In this document: in pieces, positions 33,659 through 43,345 of the stretch
Position numbering within the stretch: position 1 is the stretch's first letter
Layout of the letters: every line of letters begins with the position of its first letter
Source: Brevibacillus reuszeri
Lineage (GTDB): Bacteria; Bacillota; Bacilli; Brevibacillales; Brevibacillaceae
Length of the DNA stretch: 64,000 nt
Assembly: GCF_002897295.1 (NCBI RefSeq)
Contig: NZ_BEXF01000023.1
Span: 1 to 64,000, forward strand
Direction of reading: 5' to 3'
Position numbers and translations under genes: made by a program
Notes under the pieces: generated by a model
Told to the model about the DNA's origin: nothing
Database searches by the model: none
The model's input: only the letters and a program-made list of their open reading frames with translations

Positions 33659-34146
33659 ATATCGTACTAGCGGGTATAAAGTGCAAGGTCTATCGTACTA
33701 AAGAGTATATTTTTAGTAACAATTGAATCATCCTTACGTAAACGATTGAGAAATGACTACTACTGAAAGGGAGTTTGGGGAAGAAGAGGCGAAAAACATG
33801 AAGGTATCATAGGTTCATACATCTAACTGAGTCAGATTTACCATCAGTACCTATCGTACAAAAGAGTATAAACAGCGGATGCTAACGGTAGTTAACTAGG
33901 CCATTACGACAGCTATTTTTCTGATAGAATAATGTCTTGATCTGAAGAATTTTGACCAAACACTTCGGTAATTCTGGAGCACTTGGTATCGTACTAACGA
34001 GTATAATTGTTCAATAAAAGCAAAGTTTAATCTCGTATGTCAGAACGAATAAGTGCAAGGTATATTCTCTTTCTAAAAGACTATCGTACTAGAGAGTATA
34101 ATGAGATGGTAAAATCGCATGAGGAATATCGTACTAACGAGTATAT
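33659..34146. repeat. Iteron cluster 2: six copies of the 19-bp iteron
   Basis: Copies at about 33659, 33691, 33852, 33986, 34081 and 34126, with more variation than cluster 1 (for example CTAAAGAG, CTAGAGAG). Same orientation as cluster 1. It lies just downstream of rep2. Two clusters of one iteron suggest a shared binding protein or an origin duplicated during plasmid fusion. Confidence 0.9.
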
Positions 34147-34228
34147 TGTATAAAATGCAGCGATATTTACTAAAAAATGAATATCTACTTTAAGGTGAAA
34201 TCCATGATTCCATCTAAATCAAATTTGA

Positions 34229-34268
34229 AAAAGACCCTAAAAGGAATACCTTCCTTTATAGGGTCTTC
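34229..34268 (-). terminator. Intrinsic terminator after rep2
   Basis: Arms AAGACCCTATAAAGG and CCTTTTAGGGTCTTTTTC on the minus strand, immediately after the rep2 stop. Confidence 0.7.
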
Positions 34269-34270
34269 AA

Positions 34271-35545
34271 CTAACCGAGCAAAACGCTAGCATGCTTTTT
34301 TTCAATTCGCTCAAGAAGAAGCGGGATTTCATGAGACTTTTCATCTAATACTCTACCTTCTGTGCTGATAATGGTAGCAAACCATTCGGAAGGATAGAGA
34401 AATACCTTCGTTGTTCTGGCTGGGAATTGGGCCCGCTCCAGCACTTTCACATCGATCAATTCATTAATGGCCTCATTAAGCAGCTGCTTCTTTTTGTATT
34501 TGGGGTGTTCCTTCCTGATCCCGATAATATCGCAGAGATCATCGAATTCAAATTCACATCGTCCAAACTCTTGTACGGTGCTGCTGCTTAACAAAAGGTA
34601 CAGATGGTGAGCTGTATCCTTCTGAATGTCTTCCAGTAAGGCTAAGCTGATATAACTCACGTACCCTTCTAGTAAGGACAGTTGAAGAAGGTCGGAGAAG
34701 ATAATAGACCGCTGGACAGACAGCTTTTTGTCAGTTCCAGGTGCAACCGTCGTGATTTGCTGATCAGCGGAGAGCATATGAAAGCGGGTGACAATGATCC
34801 GCTCGTCTTTTTGCTTAATGTAGTAGCGCATTTCAACAGCCATGTTGAACAATACTTCGAGCGAGTTCTCGATGTTCTGATAGGTCTTCCCGCTCGTATT
34901 GAGATTTAGTACTTTGCAAATTTCATACATTGTGAAGGTAAACTGCTGATTTCTTCCCTTATCATCCCAGAGCTTGTGAAGGGCAATAAATACGCGAGAA
35001 TCGAACCTGGATGCCTTACCAAGAGGATTATAATAGGTAAGGACCTTTTCTCCCTTGGCATGTTTCTCAATCGGCATAGGGACCATTTTCTTGCTCTCAT
35101 TCTTTTTACTAGAACTAGCAAACATAATGGCACCGGACTCCAATATAGCCTTGGAAATGGTGACATCATTTTGCTGGTGACCCTTTTTTCTTTTTTCTTG
35201 TGCTAATCGAATCAGCTTAATGCTGTAGTCTAGGATCTTAAGCTGATCTAGCTCTATTGATTTCATAGAGTCGCGTTCTCTGACGAGTTCGTTCTCTTTT
35301 GTAATCAGCTCGATAAAGGTATGTTTTGTTTGTAAAGCCGAAGCAGCTTTTTCGAACAACTCTTGGTTTAAACGTACCTTTTCTTCTTCGGACTCTTTCG
35401 CTTCTATGACTAAGAGTTCTTTTATGAATTTATCCAAGTCCTTTTGGATCTTCGTCTGCTTGGTAGAAGTCGCCATTTGATTCACACTCCCCCTACCCTT
35501 CATTTTGCTTGACTTTTGGTTTATATTCAAGGGATTTTTGTCCAC
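34271..35545 (-). CDS. Plasmid replication initiator-like protein (replicon 2)
   Basis: 424 residues from GTG 35545 behind AGAGGTGA. A long charged helical N-terminus, then VLTYYNPLGKASRFDSRVFI, ALHKLWDDKG, FTFTMYEICKVLNLNTSGKT and EFDDLCDIIGIRKEHPKYKK, which is the look of winged-helix initiators such as the RPA/TrfA groups. It is flanked by iterons and a terminator downstream and by an attenuator leader upstream. The Rep role is inferred from fold pattern and context. Confidence 0.65.
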   Translation of the reverse strand: MDKNPLNINQKSSKMKGRGSVNQMATSTKQTKIQKDLDKFIKELLVIEAKESEEEKVRLNQELFEKAASALQTKHTFIELITKENELVRERDSMKSIELDQLKILDYSIKLIRLAQEKRKKGHQQNDVTISKAILESGAIMFASSSKKNESKKMVPMPIEKHAKGEKVLTYYNPLGKASRFDSRVFIALHKLWDDKGRNQQFTFTMYEICKVLNLNTSGKTYQNIENSLEVLFNMAVEMRYYIKQKDERIIVTRFHMLSADQQITTVAPGTDKKLSVQRSIIFSDLLQLSLLEGYVSYISLALLEDIQKDTAHHLYLLLSSSTVQEFGRCEFEFDDLCDIIGIRKEHPKYKKKQLLNEAINELIDVKVLERAQFPARTTKVFLYPSEWFATIISTEGRVLDEKSHEIPLLLERIEKKHASVLLG

Positions 35546-35657
35546 GAAATTCACCTCTAGTTGGATAAAGTGTGTTTATGAATCGGGCAGGATCTCTGTC
35601 ATCCCCCGCTCCTCAATAAAGAAAGCACATCGATTAATACTCCGCCGCTTTTTCCCA

Positions 35658-35744
35658 AAAAAGAAAGGGGCAATAAACCCCTTCTATAAGGAGTTTATTG
35701 CCCCGGTATTTCCGCAGCGGTAAATTTAGTTAGTACATAGTATA
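35658..35744 (-). promoter_or_regulatory. Promoter -10 and terminator-type leader of rep2
   Basis: Minus strand: -10 TATACT (35739..35744), leader ending GCTGCGGAAATACC, then a terminator with GGGGCAATAAACTCC and GGGGTTTATTGCCCC arms and TTTCTTTTTT. Same motif and spacing as at 18734. Attenuation ahead of a rep gene is a usual copy-number control point. Confidence 0.7.
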
Positions 35745-35779
35745 TCATAGGTTCACGAGGAGAGCCAAGGATAGCCCGT

Positions 35780-36055
35780 TTATGTAGGGATACGAGAAGG
35801 TTTCAAGCCCTTGAATACGTAACTAATTTCTACCTCTTCTTGTAGGATCACAGTATAGGTGTCGGAGGGTAAATGCTTTTTAATCATCGTACAATCAGGA
35901 TGAATAGCATGCAGTTTTTCATAACGCTTAATTGATCTCCATTCTTTGTACCAGGAGCGGGTGTATAAGACGATTACTAGTACCATACCTGCAAATGCAA
36001 AGGAAAGAAAAATTGCGTTTTCTCTAAAGATGGTAGCAACAGCTGCTACATCCAT
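35780..36055 (-). CDS. Small membrane-anchored protein, 91 aa
   Basis: ATG behind GGGGGGG. One N-terminal membrane segment (FLSFAFAGMVLVIVLYT) and a basic soluble tail. Directly downstream of 36087..36494 and upstream of rep2. Unknown. Confidence 0.55.
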   Translation of the reverse strand: MDVAAVATIFRENAIFLSFAFAGMVLVIVLYTRSWYKEWRSIKRYEKLHAIHPDCTMIKKHLPSDTYTVILQEEVEISYVFKGLKPSRIPT

Positions 36056-36086
36056 ATAGATCCCCCCCGTCTTTTTGAAAATCAAA

Positions 36087-36494
36087 TCAGGTATCTAAAT
36101 CACGTGGATAAACGTCAGGTATGTTCGGTCTAACGGAAGTGATTTCTTTCGTTAGCAAAGCCATGTTTTCATGTATTTTAACCGCGAGCGTTTTTTTCTG
36201 GAGACGTGTCAGTTCCTTTTCGCCTTTGTATTGCCAAACTAGAAAATATTCTCCTTGCTCATATTTATGGAGAAGGATTCGAATGCCCTTGGCGTAAAGT
36301 ATTTTTTGTGCACGATCGAGCTGCTCTTTCGCTAAATTTTCTAAATGTATGAAGATCGCATCTGGAAAAGTAGGCAATTTCATAGAAGCTTGTTTGAAGG
36401 TTTGACGATCGGCTTGGATAGTTGGGATCGTCTTTAACCAGGAGTACCACTGGAGAACGTCCTCAAGTGGGTTATAAGCACTTTCTTTGCTCAC
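36087..36494 (-). CDS. Hypothetical protein, 135 aa
   Basis: GTG start with GAGGG ten bases upstream. Helical, basic, Trp-containing N-terminus (VLQWYSWLKTIPTIQADRQT); no motif recognised. Likely co-transcribed with 35780..36055. Confidence 0.55.
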   Translation of the reverse strand: MSKESAYNPLEDVLQWYSWLKTIPTIQADRQTFKQASMKLPTFPDAIFIHLENLAKEQLDRAQKILYAKGIRILLHKYEQGEYFLVWQYKGEKELTRLQKKTLAVKIHENMALLTKEITSVRPNIPDVYPRDLDT

Positions 36495-36723
36495 AGAAGG
36501 AAAACCCTCTTTCGCTTGAAGTAGCGGCCGTTTTTGGAGCTCCTACACGGTCTACGTGCCTCACTTATACCCTTATTATACCATAATACGTTATTCGATC
36601 TAATGCTTGAGTCATTTTCATAGGAGCGGGGAGACTCACGAATAAGGGATGTAGAAGAAACAGAGGATAAGGTGATACACTGTTCCTTAAGATAATAGGG
36701 TTAAAATGAAGGAGGATTGCAGA

Positions 36724-37395
36724 ATGTGTGGGCGCTTTACTCTAGACGTGGATGTACATTCCCTCCTAGATCGATATGACATCACCGATGACACTTTTCT
36801 GTTCGAACCCCGCTATAACGCAGCTCCTCGTCAAGACTTACCGGCTATTCTACGCGCAAACGGAAAAAACCGCATTGGGTATTTGAACTGGGGATTGATC
36901 CCCTTTTTTGCAGAAGACGATAAACTAGCTTCAAAAATGATAAATGCAAGAAGCGAAACAATTACAGTGAAACGATCATTTCGTAACCTTTTGCAACAGA
37001 AGAGGGTGATTATCCCTGCTAATTCCTTTATAGAATGGCAGACCGTTGACGCAAAGAAGAAACAACCTATGCGCATCATGATGCGGGATGAACGAATCTT
37101 TTCTTTTGCTGCTTTGTATGATACTTGGCAAAATGAAGCGGGGCAAAAGATTAGTACCTGTACGATCATTACCACAAGGCCTAATGAGCTGGTTGAAAGG
37201 ATCCACGATCGGATGCCCGTAATCTTAAAAAATGAGCAGGAGCTGGAGTGGTTAAATCGAGATCTCTCAGATGTGAATTACCTAACCTCGATGTTAGTCC
37301 CCTATGACGCTAACGATATGAAGGTGTACCCTATTTCACCGATGATCGGAAACGTTCGTAATGATACGCCAGATTGTTTAAGACCACTTTCTTAA
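36724..37395 (+). CDS. SRAP/HMCES (YedK-like) abasic-site protein
   Basis: The start is ATG 36724 behind AAGGAGG so that the catalytic Cys becomes residue 2 (MCGRFTL), as the family requires; an upstream start would bury it. Other hallmarks: NARSET, FIEWQ, TIITTRPNELVERIHDRMPVIL. These proteins crosslink to abasic sites in single-stranded DNA and protect them, which suits a plasmid that transfers or replicates through single strands. 223 residues, full length. Confidence 0.95.
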   Translation: MCGRFTLDVDVHSLLDRYDITDDTFLFEPRYNAAPRQDLPAILRANGKNRIGYLNWGLIPFFAEDDKLASKMINARSETITVKRSFRNLLQQKRVIIPANSFIEWQTVDAKKKQPMRIMMRDERIFSFAALYDTWQNEAGQKISTCTIITTRPNELVERIHDRMPVILKNEQELEWLNRDLSDVNYLTSMLVPYDANDMKVYPISPMIGNVRNDTPDCLRPLS

Positions 37396-37555
37396 TATGA
37401 TATGAATAGAAATTATAATCGCTTTCTAATGAAATAGGAGTATTTTGCTAGATAAGACCGATAAATTATAGTGTAGATAAATCGGATTATTTGGTTGAAT
37501 AAGGTGTGTTAAAATTATACAATTGAAATAATACGTTATGACAGAGGGTGTTTAG

Positions 37556-38092
37556 ATGGGTTGCAGTATTCATCTTCTTGTAGAGAAAAAAGAAGATAAT
37601 AAATGGATAGCTGTACAAGATCCAAATCCACAAACTGATGAAGAAACTCGGGATTACCTATGGCTTTCTTATTGGCAAAATTATGATGATTATGCTGCTC
37701 TTTGTGGTGTTCGTAATTACAGTAATGTTGTGCCAATTCACGAGGCAAAGGGTTTTCCTGATGATGCAAGTGATGTTACTAAAGAAGAATATGAAATATG
37801 GAAAGATGACTGCCATCATCGTAGTTGGGTTACCCTGGAGGAGTTATTAAATGTCGATTGGAATAGGAAGGTTACTAAGGTCTACTATTTACCGATCCAT
37901 ATAGCAGAGAAAAAACGTAATGGAGAAGAGCCTGCTTTTGTGTTACACACCAGAAATGCGGATTCTGATGTTATGTTTGAGGAGGAAATGACACTTTCTG
38001 AATTTGCTCCATTTCTTCTAAGGATCATTGAATTCTTGCGACCAATTGGTAAACCTGATGAGGTAAGAATCGTTTTCTGGTTCGAGGATTAG
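37556..38092 (+). CDS. Hypothetical protein, phage-like, 178 aa
   Basis: ATG behind GAGGGTG. The opening MGCSIHLLVEKKEDNKWIAV resembles a group of small phage and plasmid proteins that start MG-x-x-IH. Acidic, with no catalytic motif assigned. Followed on the same strand by a membrane protein gene. Confidence 0.6.
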   Translation: MGCSIHLLVEKKEDNKWIAVQDPNPQTDEETRDYLWLSYWQNYDDYAALCGVRNYSNVVPIHEAKGFPDDASDVTKEEYEIWKDDCHHRSWVTLEELLNVDWNRKVTKVYYLPIHIAEKKRNGEEPAFVLHTRNADSDVMFEEEMTLSEFAPFLLRIIEFLRPIGKPDEVRIVFWFED

Positions 38093-38127
38093 TTCTAATC
38101 CGCTTAATTGAGAAAGGACGAGCAGCT

Positions 38128-38478
38128 TTGGATGAAAAGCTAAAGAAGAATATAGGAACTTTTTTCATTCATGTAATTGCATTATATTTAGCGTTTGTTA
38201 TTTTGGCATGGGGTTGCCAATTTTTACTCTCATCAAGGGCATTTGGCAACTTCATGTGTGGTGGTGGATTTGAATCACCATTATGTAGTGCCTTTGAACA
38301 TGTGCAAGCGGGAGGGAACGTCGGACTTCTGGACCTACTTCTCTCTTCGTGGGGCGGTGTGTATCCTTTTCTTTTGCTGTTTGGACCATTTCTACTACCT
38401 ATATGGCTATTTCTGCTTTGGTCATCCCTTAAATCGGTTACTAATGATGATTATAAGAGTGAAAAGGAACCAACATAA
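38128..38478 (+). CDS. Membrane protein, 116 aa
   Basis: TTG start behind AGAAAGGA. Two or three hydrophobic segments (about 10-32, 66-100) with a Cys-containing loop (FMCGGGFESPLCSAFEH). Unknown. Confidence 0.6.
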   Translation: MDEKLKKNIGTFFIHVIALYLAFVILAWGCQFLLSSRAFGNFMCGGGFESPLCSAFEHVQAGGNVGLLDLLLSSWGGVYPFLLLFGPFLLPIWLFLLWSSLKSVTNDDYKSEKEPT

Positions 38479-38532
38479 TGAATTGGCTGATTGCATATAT
38501 GAGGTAATTCCATTGAATAGTGTAGATCAAAA

Positions 38533-38566
38533 AAGAGTAGGGAGTGATTACCCTACTCTTTTTTTA
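38533..38566. terminator. Bidirectional terminator
   Basis: AAAAGAGTAGGG and CCCTACTCTTTT arms with A- and T-runs on both sides; serves the convergent units 38128 (+) and 38553 (-), overlapping the end of the latter. Confidence 0.75.
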
Positions 38567-38972
38567 CTTGTGAAGCCAGCATGTAAAGTCTGATCATGGA
38601 GAGAATCGCTTGTAATTCCTTGTGATGAAAATTCGCAATTCGTATGTTTCCCCCTACATTTAGTGGATCAGGGATATGGATATGATATGGCTCTGTTGCT
38701 GTCTGGTAGTCTTCATGCTCGTGAGATTCGCTATGGAATTTAAGAATGGGTTGATTCGAAGCGGTAACCCAGTCATAGTGGTAATAGTCGATTTTGTTTT
38801 TTTCTAATCTTTCGGTAACAAATATCTTGCTTCCATCAGATAGAAGCAACGTCTTTCGAATTGCACTATAAGTGGTAGGAAGCCCTGAAGTATCTCCGTC
38901 GATGACATCAACTATGATATCCTTATTATCTTGTTGTAAAAATGTAAAGTTAGATGGTGGGTTACCAATCAT
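38553..38972 (-). CDS. TumE/DUF6516-like protein, candidate toxin
   Basis: 139 residues. KIDYYHYDWVTASNQPILKF followed by HEHEDYQTATEPYHIHIPDP and a C-terminal helix resembles TumE (DUF6516) toxins: YxYxW, then a His-rich stretch. The start overlaps the stop of the HTH gene by four bases (ATGA), the usual antitoxin-first layout. Toxicity is inferred only. Confidence 0.5.
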   Translation of the reverse strand: MIGNPPSNFTFLQQDNKDIIVDVIDGDTSGLPTTYSAIRKTLLLSDGSKIFVTERLEKNKIDYYHYDWVTASNQPILKFHSESHEHEDYQTATEPYHIHIPDPLNVGGNIRIANFHHKELQAILSMIRLYMLASQVKKE

Positions 38973-39643
38973 AATTCACGTACTTTGCGCATGAGGTATT
39001 GCCACTCCGATGCGTCCCTTTCCTGTTCTAAGGATTTCGTTTTCACTTTTCCTAACGTGTTTTCGAAAGAACCACCATATTTGTTCTCAAAAATGGAAAT
39101 CTCAGTTGACAGTTGTGATAAGCGTTCAGCATAAGTATGTTCCTGACCTGCATCCACAGAACCTCTTTTGGCCTGCTCTTCTTCGTACATCTCAATAATT
39201 TGTGCAATCGTAAATCGCTCTTTTATAGATGAGAGATATATAGCTGTTTCTGGTATACGAATATGCTTGAATCTTTCACTCTTTTCTACACCTGAAATCC
39301 GACCTTCTTTAATCCAAGCATGAATAGTTTGGGTAGAAACTCCAAAAAATTTGGCTATTTGCCCTGTTGAATATGTCCGTTCGTATTGCAGCTCTTCTGA
39401 TCCTACTTTAATGATGTGTTCAAGAAGATACCGAAAAATTATCTTATGCTGTTTTTTACCTAATTCTGGACTATTCATAATCTCTGAAAGAGATTGAAGG
39501 CTGCTAGGATCTACTTTCTCCATATAGTTAAGAATCGATTTGGACCAAAGTAAACTATCTTTTGGATTTTCTGCTGCTATAATTGCATCGGAAATATGCT
39601 CAGAAGATGCTAATAGTTGATCCACTTCTTCTTTTGTTATCAT
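38969..39643 (-). CDS. MerR/excisionase-type HTH protein, candidate antitoxin
   Basis: 224 residues from the ATG behind AGGGG. Contains an HTH_17-like module, YSTGQIAKFFGVSTQTIHAW, then IKEGRISG and HIRIPETAI, preceded and followed by helices. Translationally coupled to the TumE-like gene; probably binds its own promoter. Confidence 0.65.
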   Translation of the reverse strand: MITKEEVDQLLASSEHISDAIIAAENPKDSLLWSKSILNYMEKVDPSSLQSLSEIMNSPELGKKQHKIIFRYLLEHIIKVGSEELQYERTYSTGQIAKFFGVSTQTIHAWIKEGRISGVEKSERFKHIRIPETAIYLSSIKERFTIAQIIEMYEEEQAKRGSVDAGQEHTYAERLSQLSTEISIFENKYGGSFENTLGKVKTKSLEQERDASEWQYLMRKVREL

Positions 39644-39652
39644 ATATATCAC

Positions 39653-40057
39653 CCCTGGTACCTCCTATCTTAAACAATTCAACCTCAAACTTCAAGTAAA
39701 CTTCAAGTAGATTAGGAAAACATCCCAGCCCTGTTAATTCCTTAGCTTTTCCAAATGACATCTCTATAACCCTATTGTAAGGGGGATTTTAACCTTTTGA
39801 GAGGCATAAAAGTCGTATTATTCAGAGTAAGTACGACAGCATTAGATAAGCGTTGGAGGTGTTTAGAAGGTAGGATGAGAGGCAGTGACGAGACATGTCG
39901 GAATCAATCACTTTTGTTTACCTGAAGAAAAAGCAAGTGAAGGTGTTTGCGTGTTTAGGAACTACTCTTTGTGTAGCAAGTTAGCCCGCTACTAGAAAAT
40001 AAAAACACAACAGATTAAGTAACAATCTGTTGTGTGAAGTAATTCTAATCCTTACCT
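39653..40057. other. Intergenic interval with terminator
   Basis: No gene supported over about 400 bases. Contains a direct repeat AAACTTCAAGTA (about 39683) and, at 40000..40035, a hairpin with ACACAACAGATT/AATCTGTTGTGT arms and a T-run on the minus strand, terminating 40058..40690. Confidence 0.5.
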
Positions 40058-40690
40058 TTAAAGCCGGGATGCCTTATACTCAAGAACAGCGATGTAGATT
40101 AACAAGTATCCGATAAGAGGATACGTATATAAAGTGAAAATTTGAGACGAGGCATCGGCATCAAATTGATAGATACGTTGAAGGAGATCAGAAGATGCAT
40201 AGCCAGTCACGATACCATGAAGTCCAATGAGCAAAAGAGTTGTTACTCTTAGTTCATTATAGGCCTGCTTCTTATCAAAGGAGGACTTAAGATATACCAA
40301 GTGAATGAAAATCAAGGGAGCTATGGTACCTAAGGGAAAGATATACGGCCAATATACTTTTTGAAACTCAAATAAGTCTGCCAAAGACATAAACAACAAA
40401 GTAAAAGTAAACGCTATTCCGAATGAGCAAATAAAAAAAGTAATGCTTAAGGCAAAGCAGCGAACTAATCCTGGAATAGTTTTGAACCGATCCCCATTAA
40501 TTAACTTCCAGGAAAAATAGAGAAACAGTATGATAACCGAGAGTGAAAGAATTAATGTGAAAAAAGCTCCTAGCTTGGATTCTGGGAGAGGTATCGCGAT
40601 CAACCCTATAAATATAACAACTTTAAATACAAGCGGGATAAGATAGTAGGTCAAAGCGGTTTCGATATCATTCTTCCAGACGATTTTCAT
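40058..40690 (-). CDS. Polytopic membrane protein, 210 aa
   Basis: ATG behind AAAGGAG. About six hydrophobic segments evenly spaced through the protein; small loops. No transporter motif recognised. Confidence 0.65.
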   Translation of the reverse strand: MKIVWKNDIETALTYYLIPLVFKVVIFIGLIAIPLPESKLGAFFTLILSLSVIILFLYFSWKLINGDRFKTIPGLVRCFALSITFFICSFGIAFTFTLLFMSLADLFEFQKVYWPYIFPLGTIAPLIFIHLVYLKSSFDKKQAYNELRVTTLLLIGLHGIVTGYASSDLLQRIYQFDADASSQIFTLYTYPLIGYLLIYIAVLEYKASRL

Positions 40691-40834
40691 GAAAAGCTCC
40701 TTTTTGAATTCTGTTTAAAGGTAAAGCGAGATAATTCAAAAGACTTCGCCGCTGCTCATCGATAATTTCATTCCAAGGCAATAGAGATCTACATTGAATT
40801 GTTCATCTGACCATATTACTTTGGGCCTGCACGA

Positions 40835-41782
40835 TTAACAATAACCGGGGAACTTTTCCATGATGATTGGCTGGATAATGTCTACCGTGAGTTTCCGTAA
40901 TCCATTGAGTCCAATCCCGTTTACTGAGTTGAAGTAATCTGAAAGAATAACGACAGTATCAGTGCCATCAAGAGGTTCCGAGACATGGACTTCATCCTTA
41001 TTTTTGGTTAGGCTGATTGTTTTTTGTGGTAAAAAAGTTGCCCGCAAGTACTTTTCAAAAAATAATTTTTTTACCTCCTTAGCGCCTATTCCAACAATGA
41101 TTGGAAACGAAAATTCTTGGATCGCCTTTTTTAGATAATTGGCCCTCCTATCTCGGAATTCTTTTGATTCTTCGGACATTGATCTGTGATTTCTGAAATC
41201 AAAGGCATTATTATAATCGTTCTCCTCAATATTTGAGTAGGGCCACTCGCTACTTGCTTGACTCTCGTCTCTTCGGGGTAATGGTCGTAAATCTAATAAT
41301 GCACTACCTACTTTTGCTTGTTTTCGATATAAACCGGAATTGGCATAGTCCCCAATGTTCCGGTAATAGTCAGCTATTGTAATGTAGGCTAATGGATTAT
41401 TTACGCACCGCTCGAACCAATCTCCTTTGAATCCATTCTCAATGTAGAGCATGATTCGTGCTTGATACTCTACCATGGGTGAATAGAACTTAGATTCGGG
41501 AATAAGTGATCCTCTGATTCTCTTCATTTCCTCCTTAAATCGTAAATCAATCTCTTCACCTTCGACATAATATCCATCTTCCCACGTTGACCCCAAATAG
41601 GTTTCTGGATTGTTGCCATAAGCTGCACAGCGTGCTTTAATCCCATACTTTAGTTCATAGCCACCTAACCCCTCTTCATTACCCATAAAGGCAATTTTCG
41701 CTGAAGGATAATGCCCATACCCACAGAACGCAAAAAGCTTTTCCCGTTCCCGCTCCTGATCGTCTAATTTGTACTTTTCCAT
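40835..41782 (-). CDS. Unknown protein, weak uracil-DNA-glycosylase-fold resemblance
   Basis: 315 residues, ATG behind AAGGAG. FCGYGHYPSAKIAFMGNEEG resembles the strand-plus-loop that opens the active site of the UDG-like superfamily, and FPIIVGIGAKEVKKLFFEKY its later core strand and helix. Key catalytic residues cannot be assigned, so this is a suggestion only. Lies downstream of the proteasome-like gene 41936..43114. Confidence 0.35.
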   Translation of the reverse strand: MEKYKLDDQEREREKLFAFCGYGHYPSAKIAFMGNEEGLGGYELKYGIKARCAAYGNNPETYLGSTWEDGYYVEGEEIDLRFKEEMKRIRGSLIPESKFYSPMVEYQARIMLYIENGFKGDWFERCVNNPLAYITIADYYRNIGDYANSGLYRKQAKVGSALLDLRPLPRRDESQASSEWPYSNIEENDYNNAFDFRNHRSMSEESKEFRDRRANYLKKAIQEFSFPIIVGIGAKEVKKLFFEKYLRATFLPQKTISLTKNKDEVHVSEPLDGTDTVVILSDYFNSVNGIGLNGLRKLTVDIIQPIIMEKFPGYC

Positions 41783-41935
41783 AATAATCTCCTTATTCGA
41801 GTCTCGTGTATTTCATGGGATTAGTAAATTCCTCAAGATATAAGGGTTTGAGTTTATCATATAAACAAGAACGGGACAGTGACAGCTCCTTATACTTCTC
41901 TTATTGTTTTTGTTCCTTTAAAGATATAACATCAC

Positions 41936-43114
41936 TCATTGATTTCCAGAAAAAATGTCTTCGTAATTATCAACATGATGACTCATCCAAACGTGATCTA
42001 AGACATGAGAAGCCACTCCTGCTTCAAAGGATGCTTGTTTATCAGGAGGAATTAGTAAACCATATTCACCATAGTCAGGGTGAAGAAAGGAACTTACTTC
42101 ATCTGTTGATTTATCCTGCACATGGTCACACAAATTTATATAACGCGGATCGGCAATGACTTTCCCATTAGGCAGTTTAACACTGCGTGTCTTGTAGACA
42201 ATTCGGTGAACCTTAGTGGTGCCTACATTCTGGACTAGAACATAAATGATACCGTTTCCGGAGTCAAAAGCGGAAGGATCAAAACCTAGGGTTCGATTTT
42301 CTGGATCAAACTCCAGAGTGGATTGTCCATCACTTGAGAAAGTTGAAACATCTGTTAGCGGGACCAATTCTTTTGACTGATGGTTAGCTAACAGGACTTG
42401 TCCATGAACCCTTTCAAACGAATAATGATAGCTCTTGTGCCCATGGCTGCCTGAAGAGTGGTTCATAAACTCTTCTCCTTCCATGCGAAAGCCTGTTTCA
42501 TTCATTCCTGCAATTGCGAAGACTGGAGAAATACCAAGTTTTTGATATGCGGAAGAACCACAGCGATTCATGATGGATATAAGCGAACCCCTCATAGCTT
42601 TAGCTGCTTCTGCAATTAAGTATCCCTGGTTCCGTTGAATATTGTTATAAACGGCTTTTGTTAATAGGTCCCTGATACCGGGAATCGCTTGTCCGGAACC
42701 TAATACAGTTATCCCCTCTTCTAAGGGTAATAGCATAATACCGCTTCCTATTTTGCCTTGGATCTCAAAATACATCGTCTTCGTCGGCGTCCAATAGACA
42801 CCTAAACCCATAATTTTTGGAGCAGGGCCATTCCGTGGAGCGGGAGTTTGTTCCATCAATGTTCGTAATGTAATGTAAAGCGGGCCATCCGTAGAGACAA
42901 TATTATCTACCGTGATGTCCTTCGCAACGTTATGGATGGTTTGGGCAGCATTAGTCCAAACGGGAACTGATCCAGCTGTAAAGAATCCCATGCGATCGTC
43001 AACTTGAAAATACTTTAGAATTGCATCTTCACGATTACCAGTAGGAAATGAAGCTCGAAAGTCAGACAGAATCGAAACAGCATTGTCTTGCTTGTAAGCA
43101 GCGATTATGGTCAA
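41936..43114 (-). CDS. Proteasome-fold Ntn-hydrolase-like protein, paralogue A
   Basis: 392 residues. The TTG start is followed at once by Thr, which Met aminopeptidase would expose. Numbering from that Thr: Thr1, Asp17 (SDFR), Arg19, Lys33 (ILKYF), Ala46-Gly47 (FFTAGS), exactly the catalytic frame of 20S proteasome beta subunits and HslV. Later, PVFAIAGMNETGFRMEGEEF fits the beta-sandwich strands. About 190 extra C-terminal residues are unlike known proteasome subunits. Protease activity is inferred. Confidence 0.6.
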   Translation of the reverse strand: MTIIAAYKQDNAVSILSDFRASFPTGNREDAILKYFQVDDRMGFFTAGSVPVWTNAAQTIHNVAKDITVDNIVSTDGPLYITLRTLMEQTPAPRNGPAPKIMGLGVYWTPTKTMYFEIQGKIGSGIMLLPLEEGITVLGSGQAIPGIRDLLTKAVYNNIQRNQGYLIAEAAKAMRGSLISIMNRCGSSAYQKLGISPVFAIAGMNETGFRMEGEEFMNHSSGSHGHKSYHYSFERVHGQVLLANHQSKELVPLTDVSTFSSDGQSTLEFDPENRTLGFDPSAFDSGNGIIYVLVQNVGTTKVHRIVYKTRSVKLPNGKVIADPRYINLCDHVQDKSTDEVSSFLHPDYGEYGLLIPPDKQASFEAGVASHVLDHVWMSHHVDNYEDIFSGNQ

Positions 43115-43345
43115 ACCTATCCACTCTTTCCATAGTGAATTTAGATATTACAGTGAGGAATTTTCGTCTATATTCTATTCCCTGGATGGGATATGCTTTA
43201 AACGTTAAAAATAGGTAATTCTGTTTAGATTTTCTGAGTAAAGAACATCGTTATACTATGATGTAACCGGGTTGTTTTCTGCTCTTTCTAACTGATATAA
43301 TATTTGTTAGGAAATTGGAAAAATTATAATGTCAGGAGCGGGGTT

